Shown here piece by piece: positions 59,070-64,000 of a stretch of 64,000 nucleotides of DNA. A model generated the notes under the pieces. That model was not told the DNA's origin. It saw only the letters and a program-made list of their open reading frames with translations, and did not search any database. Location of the stretch: contig OZ345353.1 in assembly GCA_977006965.1 (NCBI GenBank), positions 3,782,001 to 3,846,000 on the forward strand, read 5' to 3'. The DNA is from Phymatolithon calcareum (lineage: Eukaryota > Rhodophyta > Florideophyceae > Hapalidiales). Every line of letters begins with the position of its first letter. Position 1 is the stretch's first letter. Position numbers and translations under genes: made by a program.

Positions 59070-60900
59070 GTGATGATCCTATCTCGCCCAATGATGTCAA
59101 GGGACCGTCCGTATTACGATCTAGTGGGAGATTCTATATCGGCGTGGAATCGATTCACAAAAATTGTCTCCGAAATGCAGAAGGTCCTTCGGGATAGGGT
59201 ATTGGACGAGCCGGATGGATACGAGTATGGACTGCCCGAGTTGTGTCCGATTCCACAAGATCGGAGATCCATCGAATTTGGGGAGGAGGACCTTCGAAAT
59301 GGACTTCTTCCGGAGAACCTGTTTTACAGGGAAATGACTCCGGAGGACATGGAAAGGATCAGGAACAGCGGGAAACGGAACTCCAGCGCTTTCGTCGTAT
59401 GGCAGGACAAAGGTGGCATAGAAGAGGGACGTTTTATCAAATGCCTCAATTGTCTCACAAGATTCTTCAAGCACGGGTATTTTCGGATGGAGAAGGCCGC
59501 AGAGTTTGTCGCTCTCCTGCATCCCGGAGACACGATGATATCTTTCGACGTCAAGGCGGGGTACCGCCACTTGAAGCTTCATCCATGTATGTTGGATTAC
59601 TTTGTGTTCTCATACAACGGAAAGAAGTACTATCAGTGTCTGGCCTTACCCTTTGGATGGTTTCCTTCGGCGTATTGGTTTACCAAATTTCTCGCGCCCG
59701 CTATCGAGGTAATCCGCTCATGGGGCTATCTGGTACTCGTTTATTTGGACGACGTTCTAGTTGTTCCACGCCGATGGAAAGTGTCTACAGAGAGTGACTG
59801 CGTTTTGGCATCAGGAAGAATCGACATGCTGCTAGTCTCTCTGGGTATCAACCGACACCCCACGAAGGGATGCTGGGGGAAGGGATCACAAGAGCTTCAC
59901 CATCTCAGATTTGTGTTCGACACACTGAAGGTGATCTTCTTCGTTCCGGACTCAAAGCAAGAGAGAGATCAAGTTCCTATCGAAACGAATACTTCGCGAA
60001 GCGAAGTATGGTCGTCGTTGGGTGTCGGTCCGTGCGCTGTCCAGATTTATGGGATGTACAACATCGCTTGCACTAGCGATGCCCCTCTTGCGTTACTACA
60101 ATCGGAAGTTGTACAAATACCTGAACGGGAGCTGGAAGTCAGTTGGCGGCAAGCTACGGACGACGCTATCTGCGCAATCATGCCGGGACTTGGCGGTATG
60201 GACAAAGCAAGATCACACCGGAAGGCCAAGGAATCCACCGAAAACATGTATGACTCTCCATTCAGATGCGTCCGACTTGGGATGGGGCTGTACAATTTCT
60301 ACGGAAAATGGTTTGGAAGTCCAGGACAGATGGAATTTCAGGGGATATGGACGCCTATAGAGAAAAGCCGGACAATAATGTGGCTGGAGCTTCGCGGGTT
60401 GTTTCTAACGGTGGAAAAGGACGCGGATATCGCGGACAGCCTTGGCCGCGAGGACACAGAGTGGACGAACATTCTTTGCAACCAGGACAACAGCGCTTGT
60501 CGATACATAGTCCGCAATATGTGCACAGCGTCCGACGAGGCTATGCCACTGTTACGTCACCTCCAACGCCTCCTCGTAGCCTGCCGGGTTGGATTAGACG
60601 TTCAGTGGCTCCCATCCGCGGTGAATCTCCACGCAGACCGACTCAGTCGGTCGTGGGACCCTACAGATCTTCAACTCAGTCGAGCCGCGTTGCGTTCTTC
60701 GCGGATCCGGTCCGGCCCACATTCAAGTATCGCCGACTCGGGGTCGAGCACCCAATATCGCAGAGGAAGACGGCGCTTTCAGTTCGGGAACAAGATTGGG
60801 GGACGGTAAAGCACGGCTTCTCAACCCTCCGATCGATATGATTTCAATCACTCTACTGAAGCTGGCGCGGGAGGGTGGGAAATGCCTTTTAGTCCTGTCG
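59070..60900 (+). pseudogene. DIRS-type reverse transcriptase and RNase H
   Basis: Begins 20 bp after gag. RT: RFIKCLNCLTRFFKHGYFRM, motif A MISFDVKAGYRHLKLHP, ALPFGWFPSAYWFTKF and motif C LVLVYLDDVLVVP, the arrangement typical of DIRS elements. The connection and RNase H start in another frame (60022-60280): RFMGCTTSLALAMPLLRYYN, then TLHSDASDLGWGCTI. They return to the first frame (MWLELRGLFLTVEKDADIAD, DVQWLPSAVNLHADRLSRSW), with the end (LLNPPIDMISITLLKLAREG) in a third. At least three frameshifts; inactive. Catalytic Asp residues are kept in RT. Confidence 0.75.
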
Positions 60901-61923
60901 GATTGGCCGAATCAAATTTGGTATCCAGCGGCCAGGGCCTTGAGAAAATCTTGGATTCCATTCGGCATGCACCCTCGACTCGCGCTCGTCGGTCGAAGGA
61001 CCAGCAACAGATCGTGGAGGATGGCCGTGGCCGTGATAAACATGGAGGAGTCCGAACTCCGACGTTGAAGATGCGACTCCGCTTGCGACCGCCAGCCCAG
61101 TCTTCCGAAGTGCGCAAGGTACAGGCGCCGGTACTGCTTGAGGCGATCATGAAGCGACTAGATAGTGCACTTAGGAACTCGGAAGCAACTAGTGGAGCTT
61201 CTAAATTTCTTCGAGAGAGACAGAAGACAAGAACTCTCGATCGAAAGGCTTCGCAATTGGCTTCCTTCCACAAGTACATGACTCTATTCGGCAGGGAGTA
61301 TCCGGCATCTGCACAAGACATGGCGAGTTGGATCGGGTGGCTTTACGAGTCCCGGAAGACGACCAGTGGTGCTTCAATTTCTTGGTGGTCTCATGAGTGG
61401 AATTCGGACAGCGTTGGAGAGTCTTGGCCATCCACGCCTGGAGGAAAGGTCGCAGTGCTCCATTCTCGACGAAGTTTGTAAATCGTACCGAGATTGGGAT
61501 GAACAGCAACCAAGAAACGAGCCCGTGATAATTGGCATTCTTTCGGTAGTAATTCGTGAGATCATGGAGGAAGGGCTACAATCGGACGACACAGCGATTG
61601 TAAGGGCAGCAGCAATGATTGTTTTCCCTCGTATACATGGGCTTCGATCTTCCTCTGTGGAAGGGGCCCTTGACGAAGGATTTTCTTCTACCGCAGATTC
61701 TGACGGGTGGACAACCTTGATTACCGCGCTAAAGGGTCACACAGTGGGAGCTGCTTCTCGGGTAGGCGCGCGACGCTTGTCTTCTTCCAAAGTTCTGGGG
61801 TATTGCACCGAAAGTCCTCTTTTCCGGCAAGTGTCTTTTGATGTTTTACTTTCACAATTCAACTGGGTCGCGGTCGACATGCCGAAAATCTACTTTGATC
61901 ACAGGATGGACCTCGGAAGTTGA
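60882..61923 (+). pseudogene. Putative tyrosine-recombinase region of the YR element
   Basis: The first piece (to 61380) has an N-terminal helical part (RKASQLASFHKYMTLFGREY, then QDMASWIGWLYESRKTTSG), like the SAM-like domain of phage-type integrases. After a frameshift near 61370 the second piece (to 61923) holds AIVRAAAMIVFPRIHGLRSS, where GLRSS fits the first catalytic Arg. I cannot see the HxxR or the nucleophilic Tyr, so the C-terminal catalytic part is missing, decayed or misread. Position after DIRS-type RNase H supports the call. Confidence 0.5.
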
Positions 61924-62077
61924 GCTTTTCTCTTCGAAACCTGCAGAATTTCGGTCGTTCTCTAGTGATGAATCGAAAGCTGCAATCATCTAACAGCTGC
62001 TGTTCCGGCCGGGCGAGTATACAACACCCACGGTCGCGCTCCTACGGATTGCAAAAACTCTGTTTTGGCTCTTTTTT

Positions 62078-62529
62078 CATTTACTTGATTCAAGTAATAA
62101 GCGTGAAGACAATATTTTCAATGCCGTGAGATGCCGCGATTCAGTCGGCGAGGCTCTAGGAGCTAGAGTTGCGAGTCGGCGACAAGGTGACGTAGTTTCT
62201 GGAGGCATTATTGCGGTTGCTACGCACGCGAGGTCGGACGCACCGGTGCCTACATACACCGAACGGACCCGAAGGGCGAATCAAACGCTACGGCCACATG
62301 TGCCTCGTGATTCGACAACGGCGACAATCTTCGAGCGCAAGAAGGGACGGTTAGCTCCATCGAGCTACCGACAGCGTCCGTTTCTTCGGACGCCATACCC
62401 GTCACCGCGCCGGCGACAGTGCCAGTTTCTCCGCAGCAACGTAACGACTTGATGGATGTTTCCCATAAGCGCTTAAAGCGCATACGCGTCGCCGGCGCCA
62501 ACTCTTTGTTCCGCAAGGCTTTCCTTTAT
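62078..62529 (+). repeat. Internal repeat A2 of the YR element
   Basis: Same orientation as A1. It includes the gag start (MDVSHKRLKRIRVAGANSLF), so the coding start is duplicated. It is followed by 358 bp of unique right-end sequence. Confidence 0.8.
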
Positions 62530-62893
62530 TCCCACCCGCCTTCCCATCTGCGATCGCACGAATTGCATATTTGTTTTGGACAGGGCTTTGAGAGATATCG
62601 ACGAATGGAGATTGGGCGCGTTATTCTTGGGACGGCTTCCATCTGTGCTATTCGACTGCAATTGATTTTCTTTCTAATGATGACGCCTCATCTGTTCGAT
62701 GCCGAGACGGCTATCTCTCTTTCTCCTGCTTCTTAGGAACCACGTCAAGAATATGATAGATACAGAATTTCTAACAGGTGGTGTGTTTGCCTGTGTTTCG
62801 TTTTGACACCCACTTTGTCAAAAGAATAGAATGGGAGATTTCCCTCTGCTAGAAGACTTAGACGCCGATTAAGAAAATATTTTTTCATGCTTA

Positions 62894-63345
62894 CGCATTT
62901 CTCAGTTTCTTCTTTGGGAGATTTTGGAGACAGGTAGACGACCCCACACTTGATTTTCCCGATCTGTGCTTTTATGAGCTGGAAGTTTTTCTCTGCGTCC
63001 TTGAATATGAGTTTTACGACACAAGATTTTCGAAAGAAGAGAGACACTCCTGTTGAGTTTCGACGTCTTGGTGGGGGCGGACAGGGGGGCATTGATGGAA
63101 TAGTAGTCAGCTTGAATTTTTCCTTCTGGATGCAGATGGGTTTCTGTAATCCCAATAATGTCGACGTTGTGGTTCCGGACCAGTTTCTCAATGTATTTCG
63201 GTGTTTCAGGAGATCCACGGACGTTCAGCACAGGGGTAGTGCCAATTCCATTGCTAGACATTGCTGTTTGTCCCGCAATTAAACAATTCAATTGCTCACT
63301 ACGGTTAGTCAGCAATTCGGATTGCAATTTGAATACTTCCCGCAA
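62894..63345 (-). pseudogene. LINE 1 endonuclease, N-terminal half
   Basis: VLNVRGSPETPKYIEKLVRN, then HNVDIIGITETHLHPEGKI matches the start of APE-type endonuclease (N.RG...K...L......DI..ITETHL). Then GVSLFFRKSCVVKLIF and KCGVVYLSPKSPKEETEKC follow in a second frame, so there is one frameshift near 63060. The frame ends at the YR junction and continues at 50815. The catalytic Glu (TETH) and later GDWN are kept. Confidence 0.75.
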
Positions 63346-63737
63346 TAGTCAAGTTAATTGTTTATTCATGCCTCTTCTCCTAGGTGTACGAAACTTTCGT
63401 CTTCTGCGATAGCCTGTTACACACGCTGGTTGACAACGCTTGACATAGCTTCCTTCACAGTTTGATAATCCCAGTAAGAGCGGTTGATTGACGTGAATGG
63501 ATATCTCGAGGCTGTTCGCAAAGGAGTTGCATTAGCTGCTGTACAGTTTGTTTCGGCTTCGGTTTCGGAATAGTTAGTACCATGATTGGATTAGCGAAAT
63601 TTGTTAGGTGTTGTCGAGTGGGTCTGGCAGTGTGCTCTGGATAAATGTACGAGTTCAGTTTTTATATTGACTCTTCTATCTGTCTTTTCAGAAACGGCAC
63701 TCTAGACACCCATACCGTTATACTTGAACGGATGAAT

Positions 63738-63821
63738 GAATTCAACCATCCATGTGATCGTTCTCTTGTAGTAGTCTATGCAGACCACTAAAACAGAACG
63801 ATCACATGAATGGTTGAATTC
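63738..63821. repeat. Hairpin with 27-bp arms
   Basis: 63738-63764 and 63795-63821 are reverse complements with one mismatch (GAATTCAACCAT.CATGTGAT core); the loop is 30 nt. It could be a MITE or a small-RNA hairpin. Confidence 0.7.
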
Positions 63822-63878
63822 AGGAACGTTGTAACTGTATACAGTACGTAGAAATTTACGTACTGTACTTAACACTAG

Positions 63879-63950
63879 GGGAGCACGGCAACATTTTGGT
63901 CCGATAGTTATTTAGTTGATTTGGGCCGAAATGGTGCAGTGCTCCCCCGG
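63879..63950. repeat. 72-bp foldback, related to one inside the hAT element
   Basis: GGGGAGCAC...GTGCTCCCC arms of about 25 bp. Its interior (CATTTTGG.CCGA, TTATTT, TTTGGGCC) matches 5442-5510, a similar but less symmetric foldback within the hAT element. Confidence 0.5.
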
Positions 63951-64000
63951 TGAACGCTTATACTGGCACAAGATATATAATAAAATTGGATGCTACCGAC

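Larger units (their letters stand above)
50816..62887 (+). mobile_element. YR (DIRS/PAT-like) retrotransposon with split direct repeats
   Basis: A plus-strand element inside LINE 1. The left repeat A1 (50816-51267) recurs internally as A2 (62078-62529) at about 96% identity by eye. A further 358 bp follows A2 to the right end, so this is not an LTR pair but the A1...B1-A2-B2 plan of PAT-like elements. The right end is TTTTTTCA, the left end TCATTTA, and the internal junction TTTTTTCATTTA is their fusion sharing TCA. Genes: gag (split by gypsy 2), DIRS-type RT/RNase H, and a tyrosine-recombinase-like region. Without the gypsy it is about 5 kb. Confidence 0.75.
48059..63412 (-). mobile_element. 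LINE 1, outermost element of the nest
   Basis: Minus-strand LINE. The endonuclease N-terminal half is at 62894-63345. It is interrupted by the YR element (50816-62887), then resumes with the endonuclease C-terminal half (50634-50815), linker, RT (48934-50172) and C-terminal region (48155-48817). The 3' UTR ends with A8 (plus T8, 48061-48068). Removing the YR element joins ...EETEKCVS to the following HARGKAILAGDWNAG in one frame. No target duplication was found at the outer ends, so the 5' boundary (set at 63412) is approximate. Confidence 0.8.
63413..64000. other. Right edge, gene-free with foldbacks
   Basis: No gene. Holds the hairpins at 63738-63821, 63840-63867 and 63879-63950. Confidence 0.4.

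Noticed and set aside
50816-62529. 452-bp direct repeats as LTRs of one LTR retrotransposon
   Set aside because: The element continues 358 bp past the second repeat and encodes DIRS-type RT; split direct repeats fit better.
1-64000. CRISPR array, prophage, bacterial operon or endogenous virus
   Set aside because: No regularly spaced repeats or phage genes. The reverse transcriptases all belong to retrotransposons without an envelope gene, and introns and the MCM2 gene are eukaryotic.

Overview
This window looks like repeat-rich nuclear DNA from a eukaryote, most plausibly a florideophyte red alga of the Chondrus type. That is an inference from one large intronless conserved gene (MCM2), very short introns elsewhere (53 and 85 nt), and a dense mix of Ty3/gypsy, Ty1/copia, LINE, tyrosine-recombinase (YR), piggyBac, hAT and PIF/Harbinger-like elements. 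I see no rRNA, tRNA gene, CRISPR array or bacterial operon.

Layout, left to right. 0-8 kb: a zinc-knuckle gene fragment, small foldback repeats, an ATCC-tailed retroposon, and a membrane-protein gene (4.5-6.97 kb, minus) split by a hAT-like insertion. 8.18-13.37 kb: a young chromodomain Ty3/gypsy element. 13.8-17 kb, 22.9-25.6 kb and 39.0-41.4 kb: three diverged copies (the third inverted) of a segment carrying a multi-pass membrane-protein gene, each inactivated by different mutations. 18.7-21.7 kb: intact MCM2, the only clearly functional conserved gene. 26-29 kb: inverted repeats and a hAT-like MITE. 30.06-33.21 kb: a two-gene PIF/Harbinger-like DNA transposon with a spliced transposase and a divergent spliced gene of unknown function. 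33.5-38.0 kb: a LINE (plus) cut by a piggyBac-like element. 41.97-47.37 kb: a Ty1/copia element (minus) containing a 629-bp 5'-truncated LINE.

48.06-63.4 kb is a four-level nest. A LINE (minus) is split by a YR retrotransposon with split direct repeats. That element's gag is split by a second Ty3/gypsy element (minus), whose own 5' LTR is split by a piggyBac-like element. The junctions are supported by matching duplications or by reading frames that resume across the insert.

Most notable for follow-up: two piggyBac-like elements sharing a CTAG duplication and a common end architecture; the unknown second gene of the Harbinger-like element; 24-27 bp palindromic micro-elements flanked by 7-bp duplications; -1 frameshift signals in both gypsy elements; and a copia primer site matching the anticodon region of initiator tRNA. 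All protein identities come from motif recognition by eye. No database search was run.
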